Assembly: GCF_029233945.1 (NCBI RefSeq)
Contig: NZ_JARGOQ010000010.1
Span: 5,943-69,942 of the forward strand
Length of the DNA: 64,000 nucleotides
Source of the DNA: Sneathiella sp.
GTDB lineage: Bacteria > Pseudomonadota > Alphaproteobacteria > Sneathiellales > Sneathiellaceae
Direction of reading: 5' to 3'
The notes under the pieces are model-generated. The model saw only the letters and a program-made list of their open reading frames with translations. It ran no database searches and had not been told where the DNA came from. Position numbers and translations under genes: made by a program. Below are positions 43,642 through 52,852 of the stretch, one piece after another. Each line of letters starts with the position of its first letter. The stretch's first letter is position 1.

Positions 43642-44499
43642 TTACGGCTGGCTCGATGCAAATTCGCTTTTCGGATCTCCGGCAATACGCGAATGATACA
43701 TAACCCGCGGCTGGTTCATATCCCACGGGGTGGCTTGATGCAGGAGGCAGCGATTGTCCCAAATCACCACATCCCCTGGCTCCCAGTGATGATGATAAAT
43801 GCGAGGTGCCTGACAAGTGAAATCGACCAGTTCTTCCAACAGCGTTTCAGACTCCTCCTCACTCAGGCCCGGAATACCATACGCATGACGTCCGATGGTC
43901 AGGCAAGGACGACCGGTCTCCGGATGCGTTTTTACGAGAGGACGAAGCGGCGGCTCCAGATTGTGAAGGCCGTAACCATTGTATTCACTATCTTTCTTCT
44001 TCTGGATGAAACCCATTTTCTGCTGACTATAATGGAGCGAGTGATATGCTTTCAGGTTTTGAATGCGGTCCCGCGTTGCTTGATCAAGCGCCCCATAAGC
44101 TGCGGTGAGATCGGCCCAACCTGTCTCCCCTCCCTCTGACGGAACGACATGGGCACTGAATACCGCGCCCTTGGCCTGCACCGGCATATATGTGCTGTCC
44201 TGATGCCATCCCATATTTCCCTTGAGGATCTTGACCATATCATTCTCATCAGACTTGACCAAATTTCCGGCGGCATCAACATTGCTGATGGCCGTGAGAT
44301 CAAACTCCATATCGCCGAAGCGGCGGGCAAACTCTACCTGTTCTTCCGTGGTTAAATGCTGCGCCGGAAATATCAGCAGTGAATACTGCAGCCAGTTGGC
44401 ATAAAGATCGGAAAAATCACCCTCGCTCAAGGATTTCAGATCAAGGCCTGTAACAACGGCGCCGAACGTTGCATCGACAGGTTTTACGGTAAAATTCAT
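43642..44499 (-). CDS. TauD/TfdA-family 2-oxoglutarate-dependent dioxygenase
   Basis: This 285-residue non-heme iron enzyme has the iron ligands in WHQDSTY (His and Asp, about residues 105-107) and LLHQATPWD (distal His), and the 2-oxoglutarate arginine in MYHSRIAG. The group hydroxylates sulfonates, aryloxyalkanoates or similar acids. GGGAGGG sets the start at ATG 44499. It pairs with a GST gene, and a divergent acyl-CoA dehydrogenase gene lies across a 216-base gap. The true substrate cannot be inferred. Confidence 0.85.
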   Translation of the reverse strand: MNFTVKPVDATFGAVVTGLDLKSLSEGDFSDLYANWLQYSLLIFPAQHLTTEEQVEFARRFGDMEFDLTAISNVDAAGNLVKSDENDMVKILKGNMGWHQDSTYMPVQAKGAVFSAHVVPSEGGETGWADLTAAYGALDQATRDRIQNLKAYHSLHYSQQKMGFIQKKKDSEYNGYGLHNLEPPLRPLVKTHPETGRPCLTIGRHAYGIPGLSEEESETLLEELVDFTCQAPRIYHHHWEPGDVVIWDNRCLLHQATPWDMNQPRVMYHSRIAGDPKSEFASSQP

Positions 44500-44715
44500 G
44501 ATATTAACCCTCCCTGAAAAATAGGGCGGCGGGAGTTTTTGATTTCTCTTGCTTGATTCCGCCGCCATCAATATTCCTACCATAAAGGCTTGCGATGTCA
44601 GCGTCTACAGAGTGAATAACAGCTGACATGCAAGGAACTCGAAATTATCTCCACCGTTATGCTATGATGGCCGCAGCGTTCACGCGAAAAATAAAAACCA
44701 GACCCATAATAAAGG

Positions 44716-45852
44716 ATGAGTGACGTGAATCCGGCAAAGAACCAATCAGCAGACATACTACAACTAATCAGGAATTTTGCCGACGATCATATCCGGCCAC
44801 GGCGTGCGGAATTAATTGTCTCCGACGTATTTCCAGAGGATCTTTGGCAGGCTTTTGCTGCCTCCGGTCTCGCGGGCCTCTCCCTACCCGAAGATCACGG
44901 AAGCCTTGGCGCGAACTATAAGCTTCTGTCTGCTGCCGCACGTGTAATCAGCCGGACCGGCGGCGTTCCGGGTGTAACCATGGTCTTCATGGCCCATTGG
45001 CTCATGTCCAAACTGCATATCGCGACAGACGCTCCTTCCTCGCTGCAGCGGCATTTGATACCATCACTCACCGCCGGGAAAACGACGCTCTCTGTCGCGA
45101 TTTCCGAACCCGGCGCCGGTGCCCATCCGAAGCATTTAAAAACAACGGCACGACGGGACGGTAATGATTTCGTTCTAAACGGAGAGAAGGCCTTTCTGAC
45201 GAACGGGCCACTCGCCGATCAGTTTATCGTCCTTGCGATAACCAGTGAAACAGATGGCAGGAAAGCCTTCAGCGCCATTCTCGTGCCCGCCGATAGCCCC
45301 GGATTTCACCGGACGGAAGGCGTTAAGATAGATTTCCTGCACCCCTGTCCCCACGGTGGCATCGCGCTTGAGGACTGCCGCGTTCCGGTAGCAAACCTGC
45401 TTGGTGAGGAGGGGGACGCCTTTACTAAAACCTCTATGCGAATGCGGGCGATCGAGGATGCCGCCGGGGCCGCCGGTCAGGTCGGATCGATGTATTGCCT
45501 TCTGTCGGATATTGCCGAGACGGCAGGCAACGATCTCGCTATGGAAATCGGAGCAATCGCGACAAGGCTGCAAGCACTGGATGTTATTGCTGAGCATCTT
45601 GCATCAATGGCGGACGCCGCAGGGAATGATCTTCAGCCTCTGTTGGAGTTACAGCTCGGATTTCATCAGCAATGCCAGAACTGTTCCGAAGCGTTTGGCG
45701 CCCTGCTTGAAAAGCTGCCCGATTCAGACAGTCCTCATATCAATTATCTGTTCCGCGATATATCAAAATCACTCTCTATCGCCAAAAATGCCCATGTCGC
45801 CCGTCTTGCAAAAATCGGCACGACGGTCCTCCATCATGCGAGAAGCCGATAA
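44716..45852 (+). CDS. Acyl-CoA dehydrogenase family protein
   Basis: This flavoprotein of about 378 residues has an N-terminal helical domain (FADDHIRPRR), the FAD-binding SVAISEPGAGAHPKHLKTTARR (about 132-153) and a C-terminal helical domain. It is shorter at the C-terminus than most family members. The start may be ATG 44716 or GTG 44725; AAAGGA at 44709-44715 suits the GTG better. It faces the dioxygenase gene and converges on the DUF1989 gene with a 10-base gap. Confidence 0.82.
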   Translation: MSDVNPAKNQSADILQLIRNFADDHIRPRRAELIVSDVFPEDLWQAFAASGLAGLSLPEDHGSLGANYKLLSAAARVISRTGGVPGVTMVFMAHWLMSKLHIATDAPSSLQRHLIPSLTAGKTTLSVAISEPGAGAHPKHLKTTARRDGNDFVLNGEKAFLTNGPLADQFIVLAITSETDGRKAFSAILVPADSPGFHRTEGVKIDFLHPCPHGGIALEDCRVPVANLLGEEGDAFTKTSMRMRAIEDAAGAAGQVGSMYCLLSDIAETAGNDLAMEIGAIATRLQALDVIAEHLASMADAAGNDLQPLLELQLGFHQQCQNCSEAFGALLEKLPDSDSPHINYLFRDISKSLSIAKNAHVARLAKIGTTVLHHARSR

Positions 45853-45862
45853 CCCGCTAATA

Positions 45863-46729
45863 TTAGCCTTTTGCGCCGTGATTACGGGAGTATGGGGATC
45901 GCTCCGCCGGTTGCCAGTCTACGGGCAAACCTTCGGAAGCCCTGAATATCTCAACTTTCAGCGGATAGCAGGCCGCCTCATCGCTGGAATGACCGGAACT
46001 GCAATCCCCGCCGGGGCAAGTCGAGAGCCCGCCTAAAAGATCAATCTCCGCGAAAATTTCCAGATAGTCGCCAGGTCGGACAGGACTCGCTTTCATGAAA
46101 TACTGATGCGTATCTTTGGTGAAACCCGTGCACATAAATACATTCAGGACGTCATGCACAAAGGGCTCCGCCGCATCGTATGAAATATTCCGCGACGTCG
46201 CGAAGGCGCGAATAAGATTGGAATGACAGCAGTAATGATATTCCTCACTGCCCAGCATGACATTGGTATAGGGATCACAGCGCGTTCCGATGACATCATG
46301 GATGCCCCCGCCATCCTCATCCCAGCCATACCAGTCAAGCGTGTCATGAGTGATCGTCGCCATGGGCCGCATATAGGGCAGGTTGCTCCAGAGCCGGTCT
46401 CCAACGCTGACATGGGTACCATGAAGCGCCCGTGTCTTGCCGCTGAAAAACCGTTCGTTCACGTCATGTGCGTTCCAGAGGTTAAGGTCACCAACCTGAG
46501 GGCCTTCGATACTGACAATACGGAAGAAATGCCCAGCCGGCACCTGAAAGCATTTCGCATCTCGCGGGGCGACAATAACTTCATCGATCTGCTCCAGATG
46601 TGCCCGTGCGTCAGAATAAATATCTGCGTTTGGCAGCGGGAGCGTATCAACGGGATAAACAATCACCGGCTTGATGGCTCTGCGGCTCTTTGCATCTTCA
46701 GGGGGATTGTTTTGCGGGCTGCATTTCAT
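45863..46729 (-). CDS. DUF1989 / urea carboxylase-associated family protein
   Basis: This 288-residue protein matches DUF1989: VPAGHFFRIVSIEGPQVGDLN near residue 65, then GTRCDPYTN and CHSNLIRA. Conserved Cys and His residues suggest a metal site. Members lie next to urea carboxylase or guanidine genes, none of which is present here, and some act in aminomethyl transfer-like reactions. AAGGAG precedes the ATG. Function is unknown in this setting. Confidence 0.8.
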   Translation of the reverse strand: MKCSPQNNPPEDAKSRRAIKPVIVYPVDTLPLPNADIYSDARAHLEQIDEVIVAPRDAKCFQVPAGHFFRIVSIEGPQVGDLNLWNAHDVNERFFSGKTRALHGTHVSVGDRLWSNLPYMRPMATITHDTLDWYGWDEDGGGIHDVIGTRCDPYTNVMLGSEEYHYCCHSNLIRAFATSRNISYDAAEPFVHDVLNVFMCTGFTKDTHQYFMKASPVRPGDYLEIFAEIDLLGGLSTCPGGDCSSGHSSDEAACYPLKVEIFRASEGLPVDWQPAERSPYSRNHGAKG

Positions 46730-46806
46730 CGAACGGCTCCTTCGTTAAGGACAGCCGATCCTACGATGCTCTGACAAGGCGAGCAAGCGAGGAGCCGGAA
46801 ATTTAA

Positions 46807-48786
46807 TTACCAGCCACCTCCGCCGCCTCCACCTCCGCCACCGCCGGAAGACCCGCCGCCTGACGAGCCGCTGGAACTGCCGGGTGCGGTCGCCGCGGAG
46901 GAAATAGCGCTCGTAAATCCACGTCCGAGAGAGGTGGAAAATTCGCCCAGATTTGTCGGATTAAAATGCCGTCCGTGATACCAGGTCGGGCGATAGCCGG
47001 TCATCTGCGCAGGAGCTTCATGTGCATTTGCAAAGCTGTTCGAGAATTGCTCGGCCCAGGCATTTTCAACATCCAGCGCCACGGCAAAGGGCAGGAACTT
47101 TTCAAACAGCTCCGGTGTCCGTTCCGGCGGATTGAAAAAATTCATCCGATCTTTTTCGGTAACACTCAGGAAATCGGCAAAGCCCGCAAACCTGTCCAAC
47201 ATCTTCCGGCCCAGCAAAGTCGGCGCCTTCAACAAATGATAAAAGACAAGATTTACTATCTGTATCAGCAGAAAAACGATCGCAGCTGCAGGTGAGGTTG
47301 CCTCGACCAAAAACATCAGGCCCATAGCTTCCCCGCCGAGAAACGGAATTGCCATGACAGACAAAATTATGGCGCCAATACCGGAAAGAGGATTTTTTCC
47401 GCTTAAAAATTCCCGCCATGCCCGATAACCTCGGCGCAAAATAAAATAGACCCCTGCAGCCCAGCCGGCGAGCCAAAACGAAATAAAAGCGGCAGCACTC
47501 GGCTCCCTTGCCCCGATAATCATCAATATGATGACAAGAATTGAAAGCCCTGCACCCGGCAGGAAATAATGCCGGTTATCATTGAAGTAGGTTTTTTCAT
47601 ACTCGGTCCGCAACCATTCTTTCAGGCTATTACGAGCAGCTTGTATGATCGCCCGGTTCTTCTGCTTGAGCTCAAGTTCATTATCTTCGAAATTGAAAAA
47701 CTTTCTGGCAACCGCTCTTTCCCCCATAGAGAGCGGCACCTTCTTTGCGATCCTTTTCACGGTATATGTCCCCGAAGAATCCTCATGAATTGTCACGTAG
47801 CCCTTCACCGCCATGCTCAATATGGCCGCTGAAAAAACCTTGTTATCAAAGCCCATGTTCCGGATATATCGCATCGCCGCAGGAGAATATCCATCGGGGG
47901 GCTCGAAAAAGGGAATAATCGTTCCAGCCGCCGGATCCCGTCCGACACGCCACCAGACAAATAGATAATAGGCAACGATAACCAGCAAGCCAATGATACC
48001 AATGAAGAGGATTTTATTGTCAGACAGCAGATAGCCCAGCTTCTCCGTATTCGTGGGCTTCGTAACAAAACCGCTCGGCCAGGAAACGGCAATGGTCAAT
48101 CCTTCCTGGGGACGAAGCGGCTTCGTCGTATAGAATTCAATGCCATCGACAAAATCGCGAGTTCCATAGGCTTTGCCCTGATCCCCCTGATATCCGGTAT
48201 AGGCGATATAATCCTGTACAGAGGCACCTTCCGGCAGATGCACGCGGGCACTCGCCCTTTCGATCGCAAAGGCCCAACCATTTCCAGTCACATTCCAGTA
48301 AAGCTCGTCAATTCCATCAAAGTACCCAATCTGGCGCGTCGTTCGATAAGTAATCATGTAGCTATGCTCACCATGTGGAATGATGACATCCTTATCCCCG
48401 ATATAAACGCGCACACCGTTGGATTGTCGCTCGGTGTGAAATGGTTCCGCTTGCCCGTCGCGGGTGACTTCCTCGACCTCGAAGCCAACCCGATACTGGT
48501 TTCCTTGGGTATCTTTGTAGTCCGTCGGAAAATCGCGGTAAATTCCGCGCCTGATCTGGTTCCCCTCGCTTACGACGGTAATCCGCTCCTGCACTGTCAG
48601 GGTTGCATCGCTATGAACCCAGAGATTGCTTTGGAAATTCCGAATGAGTTCTTCTGCATGGGATAAGGTCGGAGAAATAGCTCCAATCAGAAAGAACAGC
48701 CCGAACAGAGCCGCGAGGGGAAATTTTGGCGTTCGGGCTGTAAAAGTCACCGGATCAGGGATGCACCGATTAGTCGAACTTAACAT
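46807..48786 (-). CDS. DUF2207 membrane protein with glycine-rich C-terminus
   Basis: This protein of about 659 residues has a signal peptide, an N-terminal DUF2207 beta domain (about 45-245; FQSNLWVHSDATLTVQERI), several membrane helices (about 265-285, and 440-560) and a tail of nearly pure Gly and Ser ending GGW. DUF2207 proteins are regularly encoded with LemA, as here, and their role is poorly known. The start is uncertain: ATG 48786 overlaps lemA by 17 bases, and the frame is open further upstream. Confidence 0.82.
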   Translation of the reverse strand: MLSSTNRCIPDPVTFTARTPKFPLAALFGLFFLIGAISPTLSHAEELIRNFQSNLWVHSDATLTVQERITVVSEGNQIRRGIYRDFPTDYKDTQGNQYRVGFEVEEVTRDGQAEPFHTERQSNGVRVYIGDKDVIIPHGEHSYMITYRTTRQIGYFDGIDELYWNVTGNGWAFAIERASARVHLPEGASVQDYIAYTGYQGDQGKAYGTRDFVDGIEFYTTKPLRPQEGLTIAVSWPSGFVTKPTNTEKLGYLLSDNKILFIGIIGLLVIVAYYLFVWWRVGRDPAAGTIIPFFEPPDGYSPAAMRYIRNMGFDNKVFSAAILSMAVKGYVTIHEDSSGTYTVKRIAKKVPLSMGERAVARKFFNFEDNELELKQKNRAIIQAARNSLKEWLRTEYEKTYFNDNRHYFLPGAGLSILVIILMIIGAREPSAAAFISFWLAGWAAGVYFILRRGYRAWREFLSGKNPLSGIGAIILSVMAIPFLGGEAMGLMFLVEATSPAAAIVFLLIQIVNLVFYHLLKAPTLLGRKMLDRFAGFADFLSVTEKDRMNFFNPPERTPELFEKFLPFAVALDVENAWAEQFSNSFANAHEAPAQMTGYRPTWYHGRHFNPTNLGEFSTSLGRGFTSAISSAATAPGSSSGSSGGGSSGGGGGGGGGGGW

Positions 48787-49336
48787 CGACCGGCTTGCGA
48801 GCTGCCTCTTCATCCTCGGCCAGCTCGAAAAATTCGGCTTTGAGGAAGTTAAAGGCGTTGGCAACGAGATTGCTGGGAAACTGATCAATCTTGATATTGT
48901 TGTCCCGCACCATCCCGTTATAGTAACGCCGGGCGGACTGTATCTTGTCCTCTACCTCCGATAGCTGATCCTGAAGACTCTGGAAGTTTTCATTAGCCTT
49001 GAGCTCGGGATAATCCTCCGCAAGGGCGAACAGGGATTTCAAAACGCCCGACAGCATATTTTCAGCTTCCGCCTGCTCCGCCGGAGACCCATCATTGGCC
49101 ATAGCCTCGTTTCTCGCCCGTGTTACGGCCTCGAACGTGCCCGCCTCATGCTTGGCATAACCTTTTACGGTCTCGACCAGGTTGGGAATGAGATTATATC
49201 GAAGCTTCATCTGGACTTCGATCCCGCTCCATGCCTCGTTGGTTTTCTCACGCAGAGTGACAAATCCATTGTAAGTCACAATGACATATAGAATGACGGC
49301 GGCAATCAGGCCAAAGACAATCAGTAAGGAAATCAT
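48770..49336 (-). CDS. lemA: LemA family protein
   Basis: This 188-residue protein has a short N-terminal membrane anchor (about 2-22), then the LemA coiled-coil fold with LREKTNEAWSGIEVQMKLR and QLSEVEDKIQSARRYYN. GGGAG precedes the ATG. It is the first gene of a pair with the DUF2207 gene. The function of LemA is unclear; it is an inner-membrane protein facing outward. Confidence 0.87.
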   Translation of the reverse strand: MISLLIVFGLIAAVILYVIVTYNGFVTLREKTNEAWSGIEVQMKLRYNLIPNLVETVKGYAKHEAGTFEAVTRARNEAMANDGSPAEQAEAENMLSGVLKSLFALAEDYPELKANENFQSLQDQLSEVEDKIQSARRYYNGMVRDNNIKIDQFPSNLVANAFNFLKAEFFELAEDEEAARKPVDVKFD

Positions 49337-49415
49337 GTCGCGTTACTCCCACGGCAGGCACATTTCATTCATGGATATGCGCGCTGCTGCAAGTTTACGG
49401 CCTAAATCGTTAACG

Positions 49416-50579
49416 TCAAATATAGATATCCTTGAGGTTGTAATTTTTGAGGAGTTTTTCGCGATTCTCCTCGTTCCAGCGATTTTCCTCAATTTCACCT
49501 GACAACGGCTGATAATCATACCTTGGTTCATCCGGAAACCGCTGCTGGCGCGCATCAATGCCAAGTGCGATGATCCGGCTGCGCGTATGAATACGCTCTG
49601 CATCATATGTTTCCATTCGCCCATCCAACTGACTTGTCGAAATATCGAGGACACGATGACGCGGGAAAAATCCGGCATTTATGGTCACGCGTCGATCCGG
49701 TGAGGAGTTCGCAAAAGATCCATGCACCATCTGCCGGTTAACGACAAAAACCTCGCCTGCCTTACAGACAAGCGGCACAGCTTCATTCAGCCGCTCCGAT
49801 CTGCTTTCGTTTACAAGGGCAGGAATATCCGCTTTCCCACCCTTATGGCTGCCCGGCAGAACCCAGACACAGTTGGCGGGTGTGCTTGGGTAAAGCTGGG
49901 TCATGAAATTAAAGCCATGCGCATCTCCGTCCCAGTCCGGCGCATCCCAATGGGTCGTGCCGTCCTGATGCCAGGCAACAGAGGGCCCAAGGCCCGGCTC
50001 CTTGATGAAAACCACTTCGTTATAGGGAACAAAATCGGGGCCGCTAATAGCCTCCGCCACGGCAAGCAAGCCCGGATGACCATAGAGGCGCAGACAGGAA
50101 TCCATCAGGTGCAAATTGCCCGTCAAAAGTTCGATGGTCCAACTCGGCGCATCTTCGCCCGGTGTCGGATTGAGCATCTTGACTGGATGACGCCCCTTGT
50201 TCTTTGTAGTTCCCCCAAGCGGATCGCTGAGCGGCTTGGCAAAGCGGTAGGGATAACGTACAAATTCTGGACCTAACGCCGGTCGACCCGCCGCGTCCAG
50301 TTCTGCCTCCGGCTCGACCGGCGCTCGCGACAGGAAGTGTTCGACATCTTCACGGAGCTCATGCAGTTCAGGGGCATCCACGACATTCTCAAAAACGTAA
50401 AAACCATGCTCCCGGTAGGCATCGAGGATTTCCTTGTCCAACTTGCCATCCGGGTCCAACTTGATCGGACCGCGATTCCCGAGCGCATAGGCGCGCGCCT
50501 CGCCCTCCCGGGTATATGTCTCCATTAAATGCGCATGATCAGCGACGGTGATATAGTCTGCGGGCTGTGTATTATTCAT
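49416..50579 (-). CDS. Phytanoyl-CoA dioxygenase (PhyH) family protein
   Basis: This 387-residue non-heme iron, 2-oxoglutarate-dependent enzyme has the iron ligands in AWHQDGTTHW (about residues 209-218) and VHGSFANSSPDRRV (distal His and 2-oxoglutarate Arg, about 293-306). PhyH enzymes hydroxylate varied substrates including small metabolites. It is longer than ectoine hydroxylase EctD and lacks an ectoine biosynthesis context, so I do not call it EctD. It lies 117 bases after the FAD monooxygenase on the same strand. Confidence 0.82.
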   Translation of the reverse strand: MNNTQPADYITVADHAHLMETYTREGEARAYALGNRGPIKLDPDGKLDKEILDAYREHGFYVFENVVDAPELHELREDVEHFLSRAPVEPEAELDAAGRPALGPEFVRYPYRFAKPLSDPLGGTTKNKGRHPVKMLNPTPGEDAPSWTIELLTGNLHLMDSCLRLYGHPGLLAVAEAISGPDFVPYNEVVFIKEPGLGPSVAWHQDGTTHWDAPDWDGDAHGFNFMTQLYPSTPANCVWVLPGSHKGGKADIPALVNESRSERLNEAVPLVCKAGEVFVVNRQMVHGSFANSSPDRRVTINAGFFPRHRVLDISTSQLDGRMETYDAERIHTRSRIIALGIDARQQRFPDEPRYDYQPLSGEIEENRWNEENREKLLKNYNLKDIYI

Positions 50580-50696
50580 TATTTTCCCCTTTTTGTAATC
50601 TGACTGGCGCTCCTGCCCGGCTAAGCAGACCCGTTTCTTATCGAGTTTAAAAAACAGGTCATCAGAATGGTTGTTATTTCCGGGCAGGATTATGCC

Positions 50697-51914
50697 TTAC
50701 CAGGATAGTTCTCGCCATTCATCATCCGTGCCCATGACCGCCTTTTCCGCATCATAGGAATAGAGCCAGCGCTGACCGACCGGGAAGCCGTCCTGATCTT
50801 CCTGCTGATGACGCGCGAAACGGGCGTTCCGGCGCGAAACCTCTTCCGGGTCGGTCATATGGAACAGATGTTCCGCCGCGCGCGATTGCAGGAGGACCCG
50901 ATTGGCGCGGTCGAGGCGAAGTCTCTCGTACTTTTTAAGTGCCGCAGAAATATTACCTTCCGCCATCTCCAGGGATCGGCCCAGCACCCAGGCATCCTCA
51001 ATACTCTGCCCTGCGCCTTGTGCGTGATACGGCATCATCGCATGGGCCGCGTCCCCCATCAGAGCAACCCGGCTCGTGACCCAACTCTCCAGCGGTTCAC
51101 GATCGATCATATTGGTCATGAAGAGGCTTTCCGTGCCCGCGATCAACTCACGTATCTGCTCGTTCCAGCCATCATACTCATTAAGGGCAGCATCGCGAGA
51201 GCCAGTCTGTGACCAGGATTCCTTCGCATTGTCATTGTAGGGGCCAATCCCGACCCAGTTAAAAAGATCGCCGCCACAGACATAATAGAGTACCGCAGAC
51301 CGATGCGGCCCCATCCAGACATAGGAATTCTGTTCGAAGCCGAGATTCCGTGCGACATCAACCGGCACCAGTCCGCGCCAGGCGACACAGCCCGAGGGGC
51401 GGGGTTTTTCGGGCGCGAAGAATTTCTCCCGCACCATGGAATGAAGCCCGTCAGATCCGATCAGGACATCTCCCTTTTCGACCGTTCCGTCACTTAAGTG
51501 AACTTCGACCCAGTCGTCATTTTCTTTAACATCGACGACCTTGCAGTTCAGCCGGATGTTTTTCGGATCCATCGCCTTCACCATAATATCGAGCAAGTCC
51601 GCCCGATGTACATGGTAATAGGGTGCGCCAAAGAATTCTTCGACCTTCGGCATTAATGGTGTCTTGAGGTAAACTTCCCCTGTTTTATAATCTTTGAACA
51701 GGTGGGCCGAGGGCGGCACGCCGATGCGCGCCAGTTCGTCCTTAAGACCCAGATATTCAAGAACCCTAATGCTGTTCGGGCTTTGCTGAAGGCCCGCGCC
51801 AACTTCGGAAAGTTCCGATGCCTGCTCCAGCACCAAATGGGAAATTCCAGCCCTCTGTAAAGTGAGCGACAATGCCGCGCCTGCGATCCCACAGCCAATC
51901 AAAATAACATGCAT
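50697..51914 (-). CDS. FAD-dependent aromatic-ring monooxygenase (salicylate hydroxylase type)
   Basis: This 405-residue group A flavin monooxygenase has the FAD site GCGIAGAALSLTLQRAG (about 7-23), GDVLIGSDGLHS (DG motif, about 148-159) and MGDAAHAMMPYHAQGAGQ (GD motif, about 285-302). It resembles salicylate and 3-hydroxybenzoate hydroxylases. GGAGGGAG sets the start at ATG 51914; the frame upstream is non-coding. With the following PhyH gene it may hydroxylate one substrate in two steps, but no ring-cleavage gene is near. Confidence 0.85.
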   Translation of the reverse strand: MHVILIGCGIAGAALSLTLQRAGISHLVLEQASELSEVGAGLQQSPNSIRVLEYLGLKDELARIGVPPSAHLFKDYKTGEVYLKTPLMPKVEEFFGAPYYHVHRADLLDIMVKAMDPKNIRLNCKVVDVKENDDWVEVHLSDGTVEKGDVLIGSDGLHSMVREKFFAPEKPRPSGCVAWRGLVPVDVARNLGFEQNSYVWMGPHRSAVLYYVCGGDLFNWVGIGPYNDNAKESWSQTGSRDAALNEYDGWNEQIRELIAGTESLFMTNMIDREPLESWVTSRVALMGDAAHAMMPYHAQGAGQSIEDAWVLGRSLEMAEGNISAALKKYERLRLDRANRVLLQSRAAEHLFHMTDPEEVSRRNARFARHQQEDQDGFPVGQRWLYSYDAEKAVMGTDDEWRELSW

Positions 51915-52114
51915 GTTATTCTCCCTCCGGATTTTCTCCGTGTTATTCTTGAAAATGCAAGAGCTTAAGGGTTGCAGACTTAAGCACAAACGACAAGAAA
52001 AAAGCCATCCCCCATCTCCATTCACTATTTTATTTATTGTCTCCGTATTTTGCCGGAAATTCGCATCAGGAGTTTCTAATTTGATAGAGATTTGCACATC
52101 ATTGAGAGGTGGGC

Positions 52115-52152
52115 AAATTAAAAGGCCGCAAACCCTAAAAGGATTTGCGGCC
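52115..52152 (-). terminator. Rho-independent terminator of the sigma-antisigma-fasciclin operon
   Basis: Read on the - strand, GGCCGCAAATCC pairs with GGGTTTGCGGCC (+ strand arms 52124-52135 and 52141-52152) with one G-T pair, followed by TTTTAATTT. It lies 45 bases beyond the fasciclin gene. Confidence 0.85.
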
Positions 52153-52196
52153 CCGGAGTGACCCTCCGCCTTGGCGGGGGCAATCAATGCTCTGAG

Positions 52197-52757
52197 TTAG
52201 GACGCAGGAAGCAATACCTTGTCAATCACGTGAATGACGCCATTTGACTGTTCGACATCCGCAATCGTGACATGGGCGACATTGCCCTGGCCGTCTTTGA
52301 GCATGATGGTATCACCCTTATACATGGCGGTATAAACACATCCGCCCACTGTCTTGACGGGGTGGGCACCGCTATCGTCATCCACCATCCCCTTAATCGG
52401 GCCGGAGAGGGCTTTCGCCGCGACCACATGGCAGGTCAGAATTTTAGTAAGCTTGTCCTTGTTCTCCGGCTTCAAAAGCATTTCAACCGTGCCTTCGGGC
52501 AGCGCCGCGAAAGCTGCGTCCGTAGGCGCAAAAACGGTAAAGGGACCTTCACCCTGAAGTGTTTCGACAAGACCGGCGGCCTTTACGGCCGCAACCAGCG
52601 TTTCATGGTCCTTGGAGTTTGAGGCATTCTCAACGATGTTCTTGCTCTCATACATAGGTGCTCCGCCAACCATTGGATTATCGGCAGAAGCGGCACAGCC
52701 CGTGATAGCGACAGGCAGGGCAAGCGTGGCGGCGAGTAGCATACTTTGAAGTCTCAT
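52197..52757 (-). CDS. Fasciclin-domain lipoprotein
   Basis: This 186-residue protein has a lipoprotein signal (about 1-21, lipobox AITGC) and one fasciclin domain (about 50-185) with the H1 motif FTVFAPTDAAFAALPEGTVE and the H2-like VIHVIDKVLLP end. AAGGAG sets the start at ATG 52757. Fasciclin proteins mediate adhesion or surface functions. It follows the anti-sigma gene by about 95 bases and is probably a target or member of the sigma regulon, as MPT70/MPT83 are for mycobacterial SigK. Confidence 0.87.
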   Translation of the reverse strand: MRLQSMLLAATLALPVAITGCAASADNPMVGGAPMYESKNIVENASNSKDHETLVAAVKAAGLVETLQGEGPFTVFAPTDAAFAALPEGTVEMLLKPENKDKLTKILTCHVVAAKALSGPIKGMVDDDSGAHPVKTVGGCVYTAMYKGDTIMLKDGQGNVAHVTIADVEQSNGVIHVIDKVLLPAS

Positions 52758-52852
52758 TCCTATTCTCCTTGTTGAATGCACGGCTCTTCAATGAACCGTT
52801 ACAGGGAGCAACGAGAGACTTGCTGAAATAGTTTCAGTATTCGGAAAAAAAT

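Noticed and set aside
49416-50579. Ectoine hydroxylase EctD
   Set aside because: The PhyH motifs fit, but the protein is longer than EctD, no ect genes are near, and it pairs with a flavin monooxygenase gene.
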